Below, piece by piece: positions 23,792 to 35,604 of a stretch of DNA of 64,000 bases. Each line of letters starts with the position of its first letter. Positions within the stretch are counted from its first letter, which is position 1. The DNA is taken from positions 1,670,001-1,734,000 of the forward strand of contig NC_135360.1 in NCBI RefSeq assembly GCF_051622035.1. Reading direction: 5' to 3'. Made by a program: the position numbers and the translations under genes. This DNA is from Arctopsyche grandis (taxonomy: Eukaryota; Arthropoda; Insecta; Trichoptera; Hydropsychidae). The notes below the pieces were generated by a model that saw only the letters and a list, made by a program, of their open reading frames with translations, ran no database searches and had not been told where the DNA came from.

Positions 23792-24501
23792 TGTAGGCGG
23801 GGTAGGATGTGTTGACCGTATCCCAGCCTAACGAAACACTGTTGTGCTTGTTTTAATAAAGTTTTATTGTTTGCCTAAATATTGTACAAAGGTATTAGAA
23901 TATGTGGGCAAAAGTATGTCGTTCAGCGGTCTCTGGATATGGTAGAGTGTCGCTGGCTCGGCATTCGGCTATGTTCAGAAGGTCTCTGGATGCGGCAGTG
24001 TGTTGCTGGCTCGGCGTTCGGCTATGTTCAGAAGGTCTCTGGTTGCGGCAGTGTGTTGCTGGCTCGTTGTTCGGCTATGTTCAGAAGGTCTCTGGATGCG
24101 GCAGTGTGTTGCTGGCTCGTTGTTCGGCTATGTTCAGCAGGTCTCTGGTCTGCTGCTGTGTGTCGACGCTTGCTGCTGTGGGTCGACTGGCGTTGTTTGG
24201 GTTGTACCTCCTTTTATAGTATTTCTGGTTGCTGGCTGTTGTTGATGCGTATGCGAGGAATGTGTTTTTGTCGATGGGGTAGACTTTTCTGGAACGATTG
24301 GCACCGTTCCGCTTGAGTTTAGTTTAATGGCTGCAGGTGTGCTTCGACTGGTTTGTTTCCGCTCTACTGGTAGGGGTGGAGCTTTCTAGAAGGTTTTGGC
24401 ACCGTTCCGCTTGAGTTTAGTTTAGTGGCTGCAGGTGTGCTTCGACTGGTTTTGGGAATGTATTCTGCGTCGCAGTAAATGTTGGTGACGAGATTCCCAC
24501 A
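23792..24501 (+). mobile_element. Probable solo LTR, 710 bp
   Basis: It starts TGTAGGCGGGG and ends ATTCCCACA, with TACA on both sides; the flank is low complexity, so that duplication is weak support. AATAAA lies at about 23856. It carries a 53-bp minisatellite (23946-24160) and a second repeated unit, CACCGTTCCGCTTGAGTTTA, at about 24302 and 24402. No gag or pol lies beside it. Confidence 0.45.
23946..24160. repeat. 53-bp minisatellite, about four copies
   Basis: The unit contains GGCTCGGCGTTCGGCTATGT followed by TCAGAAGGTCTCTGG and a GCGGCAGTGTGTTGCT link. Because 53 is not a multiple of three, all three forward frames stay open through the array, which produces spurious ORFs. Confidence 0.85.
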
Positions 24502-24588
24502 TACATACATATAACAAAATTACATATTAGATAATTAGTTTTCTGCCTGTTGTTTTCAACGGGTGAATTAAAATAAAGTTATATGTTA

Positions 24589-24645
24589 CTAGTAGTTTTA
24601 CCCGGCTTCGCTCGGTATTTGTAATATAAACAGCTTAAACATGGC
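24589..24645 (-). mobile_element. Helitron 3' terminus (fragment)
   Basis: On the minus strand the sequence ends CGAGCGAAGCCGGGTAAAAC then CTACTAG before a host T. This is the 3' end of the Helitron family seen complete at 33865-34012. The matching 5' end was not found. Confidence 0.6.
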
Positions 24646-25376
24646 AAAACCAGAGAAATAAGAGTTTTGGGGCTATTTTCCAGTAAAGAGAACAAACTAC
24701 AAAGCTAGAGAGAGAAAAAAAATGGTTCACCATAAAACCATATCAATATGGTTCACGGCTATCGCGATCCATATTGATAGTGTAATAGGTGAGTATCGTG
24801 TTAATCAGTGTATTCGGGCTGTTTTGAAATGTACAGTGTATCCGTATTGATAGTGTAATACCCCCCCCCCCCCCCCCCAATGCGTATTGGTTTATTCTAT
24901 TTTATTTGTTTTGTGGGGACACTACGACATATTTGGATTTGGATTGCTATCCTGCGTGCTGGTTATTTCAAGTTCGAGTACGTTGGTTGGTTGGTTGGTA
25001 GATCGGAAGTCCTACTGCAATTCCTTCCTGCTTGTAGTAGTGCATTAAACCAACCCGTCGTTTCGTTATGTCACCCACAAACATAATTATACATACATAT
25101 ATGTATATGTAGTTTTTGTTTTTGTAATTCTCTTCAACGCCACCATATTGAACAATTCGCATTCGTATTATAATTAATCTTAGGTGCTTGATGGATGCAT
25201 TTGATGGATTTTCGCACAAAAAATCATTCACTTTTATCAATTTCTTAGAAAAACCACGCTTTTTTGCTCTCTTACTTTGAACACCAATGAAGTGGTTTAT
25301 TGTTTTTTTTTTAAGCATCTTTCCAACGCCAATCTTTGGCTATAATACATATAACGATACACTCATCGACCGTTTA
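24646..25376. other. No gene seen; duplicated CATATTGATAG motif and C18 run
   Basis: A uninterrupted run of 18 C lies at 24861-24878. Around it CCATATTGATAGTGTAATA and CCGTATTGATAGTGTAATA repeat 80 bp apart, suggesting a degenerate mini-element. The rest is unremarkable. Confidence 0.5.
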
Positions 25377-25379
25377 GAT

Positions 25380-25763
25380 TTAAAAATTCTGTTTGTCCGT
25401 CACGTATGCGTTCTTATACCATTCAACCGATTGCGATGAAACTTACAGGAGTTATTGTGTGCATTCCCGCGATGGTTTATGTGAAAAAAATTGCCCAAAA
25501 ACGGGAACGGAAACGGGAAAAGCGGGAATGAGTGGCATTTTAACGCAATAATTTCAAATGTTTTCGCGTCTCCACCTGCGTCATTAGGGTAAAATAAACA
25601 AGCAATTGAATAATTTTCAAATGTGTACTGTGCCTGCGTTTTTCCCACAAATAGGAACGAGAACGAAAACTGGAACATGAACGGGAATGGAAATGGGAAC
25701 GAGAACGGGAACGGAAATTGCATACGTTATTGTGGCATTGCAACGCATGCCGGGTTCAGCTAG
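25380..25763 (+). mobile_element. Helitron-like non-autonomous element
   Basis: It begins near TTTGTCCGTCACGTATGCG, with AACCGATTGCGATGAAACTT. It ends GCATGCCGGGTTCAGCTAG before a host T. Inside is a (GGGAAC)-type purine-rich stretch. The same family lies at 29186-29560 (minus) and 34140-34558 (plus). The CTAG/T end supports Helitron; the 5' boundary is approximate. Confidence 0.55.
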
Positions 25764-25879
25764 TTAGGTATAAAAATTCTTCGATAGTGTTCTCCTTCAC
25801 TACATACAAATATGTAGATACATACATATTATATTTACTTACTGAGTGCGATTCGTTATTTTGCTGTCAACCGATGGCA

Positions 25880-26405
25880 CACTGGCGGATCTAAGGGGGG
25901 TGCAATGGGTCCCATGGCACCCACTTTGGATGAATTTAATTTCATATATAATTTTGATTTTTCATATTTAAATATGCATATTATTCACAATATATTTATA
26001 TTTTTACTAATATATTTTAGTTCCATGTTCCCCTTATTGTTTTTGCATATCTGCAATACCCTTTCAGGTAGGGGGGCTAAGTTTAATGCTAGATGAAAGT
26101 AACCGTTCGTACTGTTCAAATTCTCATAATTTACTCGAGAAATCGAGATTTTGACTGATTCGAACAGAAAAAATGTCTGTGTGCCTGTGTGTAGGTGTAT
26201 TTTGGTGATTTTTTTGAACAACGTTTGTCCTATCAAACTGAAACTTAGTATCGGTTACTGAAATTCTTATCGAAACGACGTACATTTTTTTTGCAGTTTA
26301 CTCTTTTTCGATTATTCTCATCACATATATCTTGTATCAATGTGATGAAAATAAAAATCAATTCCAAAATGCCCCCACCTTGACCATTTTCTGGATCCGC
26401 TAGTG
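25880..26405. mobile_element. hAT-type element carrying a ladder-repeat fragment
   Basis: The inverted ends are CACTRGCGGATC. The flanks CGATGGCA (25872-25879) and GGATGGCA (26406-26413) form an 8-bp duplication with one mismatch. Between about 26105 and 26370 lies a truncated copy of the ACCGGAAGT-ladder repeat: its left end plus a TTTACTCTTTTTCGATT segment, with the boxes deleted. Confidence 0.7.
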
Positions 26406-26549
26406 GGATGGCAAGAGCTGGAGCAATGATTGATTTAAAACTTTCAATATTTTTTTTTGACGTAAAAATTCAAAATCGACACATGAACTACTCTTATTTC
26501 TTATTACTCTTCTTACATTAACTTGACGGTCCTCCAAAGCTAATTAATA

Positions 26550-26960
26550 TACAGTATTATCTGACGGTTACCGACCTATTTTGACGTGGGAACACAGGAG
26601 AGAGTATCCGCTGTCTAAGTGCATTCGGGGGTGGACAATAGAGACCCCCGGATTAGGCCAAACGTTACTCAGTAAGGACCTGCTAGAATACACAATCCGG
26701 GCGAGTACGTGAGACACACTTAAACCTGTACGTACAATAGATACATAAATGGATCAGGGAAGCTGTGATGAGCAACGATGAGAAGTCCTTTATAAGGAGG
26801 TACATGCATACGCTATATCAAATTATTCAGGAGCGAGCGCTGGTTACGTGTGGACCTCCTGAGTCGTTCAATAAATGCTGTGCAGCGACTTTGGACTTTC
26901 ATTTGGATCCTGAATACTTTCATTTGGATCCTACACAACACTATTATACCTACATATGTA
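26550..26960 (+). mobile_element. LTR-like segment
   Basis: A TATAAGG box at 26790 and AATAAA at 26870 are spaced like the R region of an LTR. TATTAT precedes and follows the candidate span. No gag/pol is adjacent and the ends are not the usual TG/CA, so this is tentative. TTTCATTTGGATCCT occurs twice near the end. Confidence 0.3.
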
Positions 26961-27005
26961 CATATATAAAGCGTGTCCGGACTTTTCATCGCGGTGGCTT
27001 ATGTC

Positions 27006-27399
27006 CAGGGACGTCATTTCAGCTTTTCACAGGGGGGGAGGCGAAATTTTTGACCAATAAAGAATGACTTTCTAGGGGGAGGGGTATTATATTAAAAAAA
27101 TGAGTGTATATGAATTTTAACTATTTCTTTTAATTATTTTTTTCAGTAATATAAAGCCAATCTTATTCGACAATTTGTTTAGTAGGATAAACAAGTTTTA
27201 CAAATATATTTCGAAGCAAGACAAACAACAAAGCAAAACATATTTGGGAGTTAATATTTTTTTTCTTGGAAAAATCGACGTGTTTATACCTGAAAGTGTT
27301 CTAAAGAATTTAAATATTCTGTTTTTGTTGGTTTAGTATGTTAATTAAAATTCATAATAATACATTAAAGCCCCCCCACCCCCCCAAATGACGCCCATG
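27006..27399. mobile_element. hAT mini-element (CAGGGRCGTCATTT ends), 394 bp
   Basis: The ends are CAGGGACGTCATTT and the complement of AAATGACGCCCATG. An exact 8-bp duplication CTTATGTC flanks it (26998-27005, 27400-27407). A relative with a large insertion lies at 61021-61773. Confidence 0.9.
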
Positions 27400-28255
27400 C
27401 TTATGTCTATATAATACAAACAAATTATACATATGTATATCATCAAACTCAGCGCTATACCTGCAACAAATTGTAACGTCAAAGCGGGTGAGATTTGAGT
27501 CCGATTCAATGGATATTTTCGTCACTTTAGGGGTGGGGGCTATTGTGACAGATTCAAGCTACCAAATTACACAAATGATGTACGTCTGTGTATTGTTTAA
27601 ATTACCTTAAATTTACATGTTGTACGGCAAGAGATAAAATATACATACATATTTATACTAGTATAACTCTACTAGGCTTTTTAATTTACATTATTATAAT
27701 AAACGGATCGTAGGATTTAAAAAGGAACATTTGCTCGAAGATAATTATTCGGCACTTACAAGTATGTATGTATTATACTTGCGACCCCCCTCATCCCAAT
27801 TTTTGCGAAAATATTCCACATGGATATTCGTTCGGGAACCTTTTGTGCTGCTCGCGATGTACCAGTTTTGGGGATTAATCGCGCGTAAGGGAACGTGATA
27901 AGAATTTGTGCAAAATAGAATGAGAAAGATTATTTATTCGTCAATTTCGAGGATTAACGTCGGTCGACGTACAGACGCGTCTTCGAATTTAATTCGTCCC
28001 TCTCACAAATACATACATACATACATATCTATTATACATATGTATGTACAAATGTGCATGTGTATTTGTATTGTATGTATGCATGTACGTACGTAAAAAT
28101 ACTTATGTACATATGTTTCTGTATGCATGTTTGTTAAATTAAAACTTTTACCTTGGGTTCGACTTTTGTTCTCGTACTCGCACAATATGTTTAACTGGTA
28201 AATACATTACATATTTGTGCAAAACACAAATGCCAAAAATAGAATATATTTGCTT

Positions 28256-28284
28256 GGGGGCGGGGGGGGGGGAGGGGGGGGTGG
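28256..28284 (+). repeat. G-rich run
   Basis: Almost uninterrupted G over 29 bases, with single C, A and T breaks. It could form a G-quadruplex. No gene is nearby. Confidence 0.8.
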
Positions 28285-28299
28285 CCTCATGTTGAGGGT

Positions 28300-29180
28300 T
28301 TATGGATCAAATAAATATTTACCGAAGTTCACCGAAAAAATAAATTTTACAATTCAGAGGATCATATGTATGTATATACTCGTACTTCACTCAAAGGACA
28401 TTCAACGGCCAACGAGTGCATATGTATATAAATGTACGAAAAATACCGAAAAGGGCGCTTCGACTAGTAAGATATTTTCGAGTGAGCATTTAATTTAATT
28501 TAAATTAAAATTCTAAATTTATAATTTTCCAATTTTGGATAATCTGTTTTGATCAAATTAAAACGTACATAGTTCAAAAGAGAGTCTGATTTGTCCCGTT
28601 TGTAAAAGAAAGACAATTAGTGTGTGTTTCCGGAAAGAAAAGCTTTTCTGCGTTATGTAAACGGATCAATTTAATTGTGAACAAACGGAAAAACAATCTC
28701 ATTACGAAATTTGTTTCGTGTACATTATTTTTATGCTCTCGACTAAAGCAGTCGTTAATAGTCCGTCTGGTAGAGACGTTAACAAAGAGGATCTCTGGTA
28801 GGTATGTACATACATATATACATATATATATGTATGTACGTTCGTAATAATAGTCCCTTGTAATTACACGACGAGGGGTTAATTGATAGCAAGTAAAGCA
28901 AATCGATCGAATCACTATTGAAATCTAAATCCAAATACCCTCACAAGTACACTTGTATGTATTATACATACATATGTAAGTACATACGATTATATCGTGA
29001 TTTATGGAGAGCGCATCCTAAAGTGCGTGGGAAACAAATAAGTAAGTATGTACATACATATGTATGTATGTAGTATTTTTATTGTCGCGTGTGATCGGAA
29101 GAAACATAACAACACATCACCCTCCCACCCACAATTCCGGTTTAAAATGGCATGAGAAACATTTGTATCTGCCTTTTATT
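28300..29180. other. No gene seen
   Basis: AT-rich sequence with TACATA/TATGTA palindromes near 28805, 28960 and 29050. Short frames on both strands show no recognisable motif. Confidence 0.5.
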
Positions 29181-29185
29181 ATGAA

Positions 29186-29560
29186 CTAGCTGAACCCGGC
29201 TTGTGTTGCAATGCCAGAATAACGCATACAATTCCCGTTCCCATTCCCGTTCTCGTTCCTGTTCCTATTTGTCGGAAAAACGCAGGCAGCGAACATATTT
29301 GAAATTATTGCATTGCAATGCCACTCATTCCCGTTTCTGTTCCTGTTTTTAGCCGATTTTTTTTTACAATAAATCCTGAAAGTTCCATCGTTCCATCGTA
29401 CAATAACGCATGCAATTCCCGTTCCCGTTCCTGTTTCTCGACGCGTTTCGATAAGTGAATGTTTCAGTTTCATATTAATACTTGATAATCAAATTAAATT
29501 ATAGTTAAGTATAGGAACAAATACGTGACAGACAGACAAACATTGATTTATATACATACA
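29186..29560 (-). mobile_element. Helitron-like non-autonomous element
   Basis: Reading minus, it ends AACACAAGCCGGGTTCAGCTAG before a host T, the same 3' end as 25763. It contains purine-rich GGGAACGGGAA-type repeats and ends on the other side near the GTTTGTCTGTCTGTCACG family start. A related fragment follows at about 29775-29860. Confidence 0.55.
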
Positions 29561-29869
29561 TACATATGTAGGATTGTTACGAGTGGTACGTAATGTATTT
29601 GTACGTTGGCATGCGTGCGCACAAGTCGGTTATCAACGTAAACATTTCCTTACTACTACACACTGGCGCTTCATAAATACTTTCCCGTCGATAAAATCAT
29701 AATTACGAATATTATTATTATTAAGAGGTTTTATCCCGTTTTTTTTTTCAAAGTAATCTTCCCGGACATGCATACAACAAATCCTGAAAGTTCCATCGTA
29801 ATCGGTTGAGTGGTTTAGGAGCCTATTCGAGACAGAAAGACAAACATTCAATTTTATATATATGTACAT

Positions 29870-31120
29870 ATGTATGTTTAATATTTGTAATAGAAAGTGA
29901 GGGTTTTTAAGTAGGAGTAAAGTAAAGGGTTGCTCACTAATGATTCGAGGTGGTGCCAGTTTTATTACTTTTTTAGGGCCATCAATGTCCATCAAGTCGG
30001 CTCTAGTGCGACAGGTAGAGAGCTTTACAACTTTCAGACGCGTTTACACGTTTCAATTAAGCTTAAGTTTTATTAATACATCAGCCGGTGTCAGACAGAC
30101 TGAGAGAGAGAAAGATAGGAGACCCACTAAATCTGAAAGCTTTTCATTTCGCGCATTAATCTTTCAAACGCACGCACCCTCAAAGTGGAGTTGAATTTTC
30201 CGCAAACAAAAATCGAAACTTGAACATTACAATATCTGGCGATTATTTTCGAAAATAGATAGTAAATATTTGATTCGGGTAATTCATGGAAATTCTTGGA
30301 ACGAGACGGCCGGAAAAATCAATTATTTTTGTTTGAAAAGGGAAGGCCCGATCTTAATTTGCGTTTCCGTAGTCTTATCACGGAAATATGTTTGAATGCG
30401 CTAAAACGTTTTCGTTTATTTTATCGGAAACTTATAAATAGGTCTGTATGTATTATATGTACGTACATATTTTAAATATGCCTTCCCGTAATTGAATTTT
30501 TCTAAGAAATCTTGTCGTTTCCGATGCGAATTCTATGCCTACCTAATAAACTTCATAATTGAAAAGGACCAAACTTTTAAAAGCTTTTAAATAATCACTC
30601 GTGTTCGATCATGCAAAAGTTTTTCCATTAATAGGAATTTTTTCTCGTTTTAAAAATTTACATAGTACACCAACACACAGTATAATTTGTTCGAAAGGAA
30701 GGCCGTTTAATTTGTAGAGCAATATCAAACAGATTTATCGATAATATTCTGTTCTGAAATAGAATGGCAAAAGAAATGATTGGGGTAAGCGAGTGTTAAG
30801 TATTAAGTGGTGAAACGTGATTTGCGGCTCAAAGATAATTTCGTCCCCTTGTCGAAGAGTAAGTATAATGTGTACACTTATCGTTGCGTTTAATCTCTCT
30901 CTTTCTTTGTCCACAATCGAGCGAAAATCTTATACACCATAAACGCTACTTCAATACTTACATACATACATATGAACATATACGGTACGTAGGTATCAAA
31001 ATTTCATAAAAAAATATTCAATTAAAAGTCATGATCAGTTTTTCATTTCAAGTGATGGACCCAAACAAATCAAAGTAATCATATCTAAAGGTATTATGCG
31101 AAAGTAAAAAAAGAAGTTGC
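29870..31120. other. No gene seen
   Basis: Non-repetitive AT-rich DNA. The longest frames (about 84 codons at 29940 plus) have no known motif. Confidence 0.5.
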
Positions 31121-31129
31121 CATATTTAT

Positions 31130-31590
31130 TTCCATTTGGCAGTGATATGGAACTACATAACACAGAGTGGTCACGGGGTCAAATCCCGCTGTTTCTGCTG
31201 ATCAGACCTTTGATTTGTGACTCCAGGTCGATCGTTTCCTACCAGAGTTTGCCAATTATTCTGATTTTCATTGAAACGGTTCCAACAAATTGGCAACCTT
31301 ATCCATTTTCTCTCAAAGTCTCGAGTTTTCAGCAATCTCGAATTTCGCTAAAATACTGCAAATTCACAAATTTGACCATAAATGTCTCTGTGGATGTTAT
31401 TTCATATGTATTTTCTGAATTTCGCTGAATTGTTTATAGTTGATCATAGATGTCTCTGTGGATATTAATTCATATGTATTTATGTACTTTGTATAATACT
31501 GATAATATTTGTATCAAATTTACAATGTTTCTGGCCAGGAAGGCGCATTGGGGTTACCTGTTATGCATTCCTGGTATAAATTAAAAACAT
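31130..31590 (+). mobile_element. Possible tRNA-derived SINE
   Basis: GGGGTCAAATCCCG at about 31177-31191 resembles a tRNA T-arm with a B box one base from consensus. TGGCAGTGATATGG about 40 bp earlier could be a weak A box. The 3' part ends in a hairpin, CCAGGAA ... TTCCTGG (31535-31574), followed by an A-rich tail. CATAAATGTCTCTGTGGATRTT is duplicated inside. No target duplication was found. Confidence 0.35.
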
Positions 31591-31689
31591 TAAAAAATAG
31601 CATATTGTATGTTCATATAAGTATTATTAAATTTTACGTGGGGGCTCTTTGATTCTGGGCTCCAACCCCTTCTGAAGCTGAAAATTTAT

Positions 31690-32118
31690 ATTTTTTATGT
31701 ACCAGATAAGGTTTTGATGAATAGAAAATGAAATAAAAGTAAATAAAACGGAAGTACATACATATGTAGTATTTTTTTTAATAATATTTCATTATTTTAT
31801 TTTGACTTTTTAAATTATTATCTTATTGGTATTTTATTCTCATAATATGTATTTCTAGTGATATTAAGTTATAAAAAAACTTTGAACAGAATCTGACAAC
31901 CGAAAGTAGAATTTTTGGCATTTTCAGTGTCAATTTCGGGGTCAATTTCAGTGTAAATTTCTCTACTGTAGCGCTTAAAATTGTATAGAAAATGCTTTCT
32001 TAGATGGTATGTGCGAACGTGTATGTGTGTGACATTATCAAATTTTGTTTTCAATACTTCTTAGATTCCTCAAATACACAGATAAAGTCATGGGTTGGTC
32101 ATATCCAAATTTTTTTTC
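31690..32118 (+). mobile_element. ACCGGAAGT-ladder repeat, truncated copy
   Basis: Only the right end is present: boxes ACGGAAGT (31750) and ACCGAAAGT (31897), 148 bp apart. These are followed by the family end, ACACAGATAAAGTCATGGGT, and a poly(T). Orientation is as in copy A. Confidence 0.7.
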
Positions 32119-32262
32119 GCGTAAAAATTAATGGTGGAAATATGTTGAATGCAAATGTGTACCATCGAACGCACTCCGAGCGATGCACGATCTTCCGAAT
32201 TACGTACATATACAGATTCACGAGCTTGTAATTAATTATAATTGACTCACCATAGTATACGC

Positions 32263-32286
32263 GTGTGTGTGTGTGTGTGTGTGTGT
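32263..32286. repeat. (GT)12 microsatellite
   Basis: Uninterrupted GT dinucleotides. Confidence 0.95.
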
Positions 32287-32450
32287 AGATATGTATTGAA
32301 TTGGCGTAAATGAATTGGCGGTGTGTTGTTGACAGTATGCAATTGGGAAATGCAGTGGCGGCACATGGCGATTTGTTGACATGTGTGCATTTGATGTAAG
32401 AGTGGAGTAGAGTATGCATACCTACATGGGCACACGAGTAGAATGAAGCA

Positions 32451-32500
32451 GAGTAGAGTAGAGTAGAGTGGAGTGGAGTAGAGTAGAGTAGAGTAGAGTG
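32451..32500. repeat. GAGTA/GAGTG pentanucleotide repeat
   Basis: About ten tandem copies of GAGTA with GAGTG variants, next to the GAGAG-rich candidate promoter below. Confidence 0.9.
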
Positions 32501-32504
32501 AGAC

Positions 32505-32824
32505 GCAAAGGGAAGAGCGAGAGAGTGGAGTGGAGTGAGCGTCACTCGCCAGTAGGACTCTGTGCGGTGCGGTCGCGTTTCTCCTTTTCGTCACAGACGA
32601 AATCCTTTTTACTTTTTTTTTTTTTTTTCATCACTTTATATATCTCACTTATATTTATCTTATTTCACCAAAACAACATGTTTTGTTCGACTTTTTTCTG
32701 ACCAAACTTTTTTAATGGCACGTTCGGTACTTCGTATCTTCTGATACTACTTTTTCTTATTATTATTTTTTAAATTTTTATTTCTTATCGCTTACTTCGC
32801 ACAGCGGAATTTTCCACATTGTCG
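32505..32824 (+). promoter_or_regulatory. Candidate promoter and 5' non-coding exon
   Basis: GAGAG-rich sequence and a GC-rich patch (GTGCGGTGCGGTCGCG, 32565-32580) in an AT-rich neighbourhood are followed by a strong splice donor, CATTGTCG|GTAAGT, at 32824/32825. It could be the untranslated first exon of a downstream plus-strand gene, the tolloid-like gene being the only candidate in view. This is inference only. Confidence 0.3.
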
Positions 32825-33864
32825 GTAAGTAAAATTTCAATTTTCCCATTTATAATAGGTACACATGTATGTATGTATGTATGTTGCTTTAGTGACAATT
32901 TCCCAAAAAGTGCAACATACAAAGTATAATTTGATAAGCACGGTAAATATCATACGTATGTGCATAAGTGTGTACAAATTTGAAATTGCTCGAAAGATAA
33001 ATTGAAATATATGTATGTACATTATAGTGTCGTTTAACTTGAAATCATGTGACAGCATTGACGTTTGAAAATAGCGTATGTTCAAGTGGAAATGGTCGTG
33101 TAATATGTATGTACATATGTATAATAATATTTATGTGAAGTTTTATAAGTTTAAGATTTTGATGAAAATATTAGACGTGTGGCAGCAGTGAGTGTGTGAC
33201 GCTGACGAGGGTACACACATATTGAAAAGTGAATAAGTGTGGAACAGAATATTGGAACACTTGTAGATATACGTACATACATGTGTATATATATATATTA
33301 TATAATAATATAGTGTGTGTGTGTGTGTGTGAATAATGCAAACAACAATAAGGTTGTTCCGGGTGTGAAATGTGAAATGTGAGGTGTGAAAGTTTGTAGA
33401 GTGGATGGATTGTGGTTTGGCGCTCGGAAGCTTTTTCAGACGCGTCATGCCGACTGAAACGAACGCGTTTCATTACATCGTTAATCATCCGTTTGTCGAT
33501 ACTAAAACTATTATACTCTCTATTCTATTATATTCTACGTCTACTAAATATTATGTATATACGACTACACACATACATACATATATTAGTATAATATACA
33601 AGTACATAATATATGTACATACCTATGCACATATCTCTTTGCTATGTTAACGACCGTGTAAATAATTTCATAGATGAGACTTTACTATTTGTTGTGAAAT
33701 TTGCTTTGTTCCGAGGAATCTTAATGTCTTTACGTACATACATACATACATACATATATAATATAATACATACGTATATGATATCGACAGAAGATTACAA
33801 CGTCAACTACCTACACTTATGTAGGTACATATGTATTACTTTTCCATAGATATACATGTGAATA

Positions 33865-34012
33865 TCTAATATATAATTTCGAAAGAGGCTTTGTATGTAT
33901 GTATGTAAGTTTTGAATCTACAAATAAATTTAATAAAATATTTACTACTAGATTAGCCATGTTTAATCGGTTTATATTGCAAATACCGAGCGAAGCCGGG
34001 TAAATCCACTAG
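33865..34012 (+). mobile_element. Minimal Helitron, 148 bp
   Basis: It starts TCTAATATATAATTTCGAAA after a host A and ends CCGAGCGAAGCCGGGTAAAT, CCACTAG before a host T. This is the A|TC...CTAG|T structure of Helitrons. It has no coding sequence. A near copy is 55702-55837 and inverted relatives lie at 44920-45264 and 46963-48059. Confidence 0.85.
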
Positions 34013-34139
34013 TTTTATATGAAACGATTGTTGTACCTTATGAAATATCATCGCATGGGTGTTGGCAAATTAAGTTATTAAATAAATAAAAAATAAACCA
34101 CTAGTAAACCGGGTAAAACCACTAGTTTATGTATGTTAT

Positions 34140-34558
34140 GTATATAAAAAACAATGTTTGTCTGTCACGTATGCGTTCCTATACCATTCAACCGATTGCG
34201 ATGAAACTTACATGAGCTATTGTGTGCATGTCCGCGATGTTTTCTGTAAAAAAAATCCCCCAAAAAAGGGAATGGCAACTTGAAAACAGAAATGAGTGGT
34301 ATTGCAACGCAATAATTTCAAATGCGTTGTTAGGGTAAAATAAACAAACAATTAAATAATTTCAAATATTTTCGCCGCCTGCATTTTTCCGACAAATTAT
34401 CATTACTGTAATTTACTTTTAAACATTTACTTATCGAGAAGCACAAGCTAAAACGCTGGGGATAAGTCATATTACCACGACTACATTAACTCTGCAACGG
34501 GAACAACGGGAATTGCACGCGTTATTGTGGCATTGCAACGCGTGCCGAGTTTAGCTAG
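34140..34558 (+). mobile_element. Helitron-like non-autonomous element
   Basis: It begins near ATGTTTGTCTGTCACGTATGCG, has AACCGATTGCGATGAAACTT and ends CGTGCCGAGTTTAGCTAG before a host T. It is the same family as 25380-25763. Confidence 0.55.
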
Positions 34559-35492
34559 TATATTATGTATATTTGTGACTACATATGTATGTACATAGGA
34601 TGTGTATACTATCGTTGCATGTATGTACATATGTATGTAGAATGCGGTGTCTGCAACATCAGCCGAAATTTTCACGCGTGTAAAAAGCTCGCAATTTGTT
34701 ACCGAAACTACATACATACATACATATGTAAACATCTGCAATAAAACGACGGTTTTTCCCTTTTCTCGACTGCAAACAAAAACGAATTCGAACCGACGAA
34801 TTTTCCACATTCACCAATCAACACACACGGAATAATTGCGTCGAGTCAAAGGAAAACTCGCACAAAAGACCAAACAAACAACACAGTATTATTATACATA
34901 TATACATACATACGTATGGTTGAGTTGCAAACACTTGATCCATGTGCCTATATAGTACTTACATCAAAATGATAAATGTTCGTAAAAATGATTGTATCCG
35001 ATCCTATTCAATCATTATTTATTATCATGACAAAAATAGCGAGGACAAATTTAATTTATAAAATTTCATGCAAAACGAAAATTGATTTTACTTTCATCAT
35101 CATCTACAGCCATTCACCATCCACTGCTGTATGAAGGCCTTTCCAACACGCTTCCACTTATCTCTGTTTTGCGCCACTCTCATCCATCTCACCCCATACA
35201 GTTTCCTAATTTCGTCTACCCATCTTCCCTGCGGTCTTCCTTTTATCCTTTTGCATTTTCTCTGGTACCATTCAAACACTTCTTTTGTCCATTCTTCTAG
35301 CCATGTGGCCCACCCATTGCCATTTCAATCTCTTTACTCTATCTACTATATCCACTACCCTTGTCATACTTCTCACCCACGTGTTTCGCTTCCCGTCTTT
35401 CCTCAGTATGCCGAGCATACAGCGTTTCATACTACTTTAAGTGCATTGAACTTTGTGTAGCATTTTGGCGTTCAGTGTCCAAGTGTCATCAT

Positions 35493-35596
35493 TAGAGGTA
35501 GGACCGGAAGCGTGCTTTTTCCAGGAAACAGAGCAAACTACAAAGCTAGAGTGCAAAAAATGATCAATAAACGGCATAAAGTTGGTCCACTCTTTA
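35493..35596 (+). mobile_element. hAT mini-element 1 of 3
   Basis: It starts TAGAGGTAGGACCGG. GTCATCAT precedes it (35485-35492) and GTCATCAC follows (35597-35604). It contains an ACAAAGCTAGAGTGCAAAAA segment shared with element 2. Confidence 0.6.
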
Positions 35597-35604
35597 GTCA
35601 TCAC

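Noticed and set aside
23882-24316. Cys/Leu-rich frames of 81-144 codons
   Set aside because: They arise from the 53-bp minisatellite, which keeps three frames open; not protein-like.
31177-31191. A functional tRNA gene
   Set aside because: Only a T-arm-like sequence is present; no acceptor stem, D-arm or anticodon arm can be drawn, so at most a SINE head.
32099-32594. Minus-strand Ser/Leu/Tyr-rich frames up to 148 codons
   Set aside because: They translate the GAGTA and (GT)n repeats; composition is repeat-driven.
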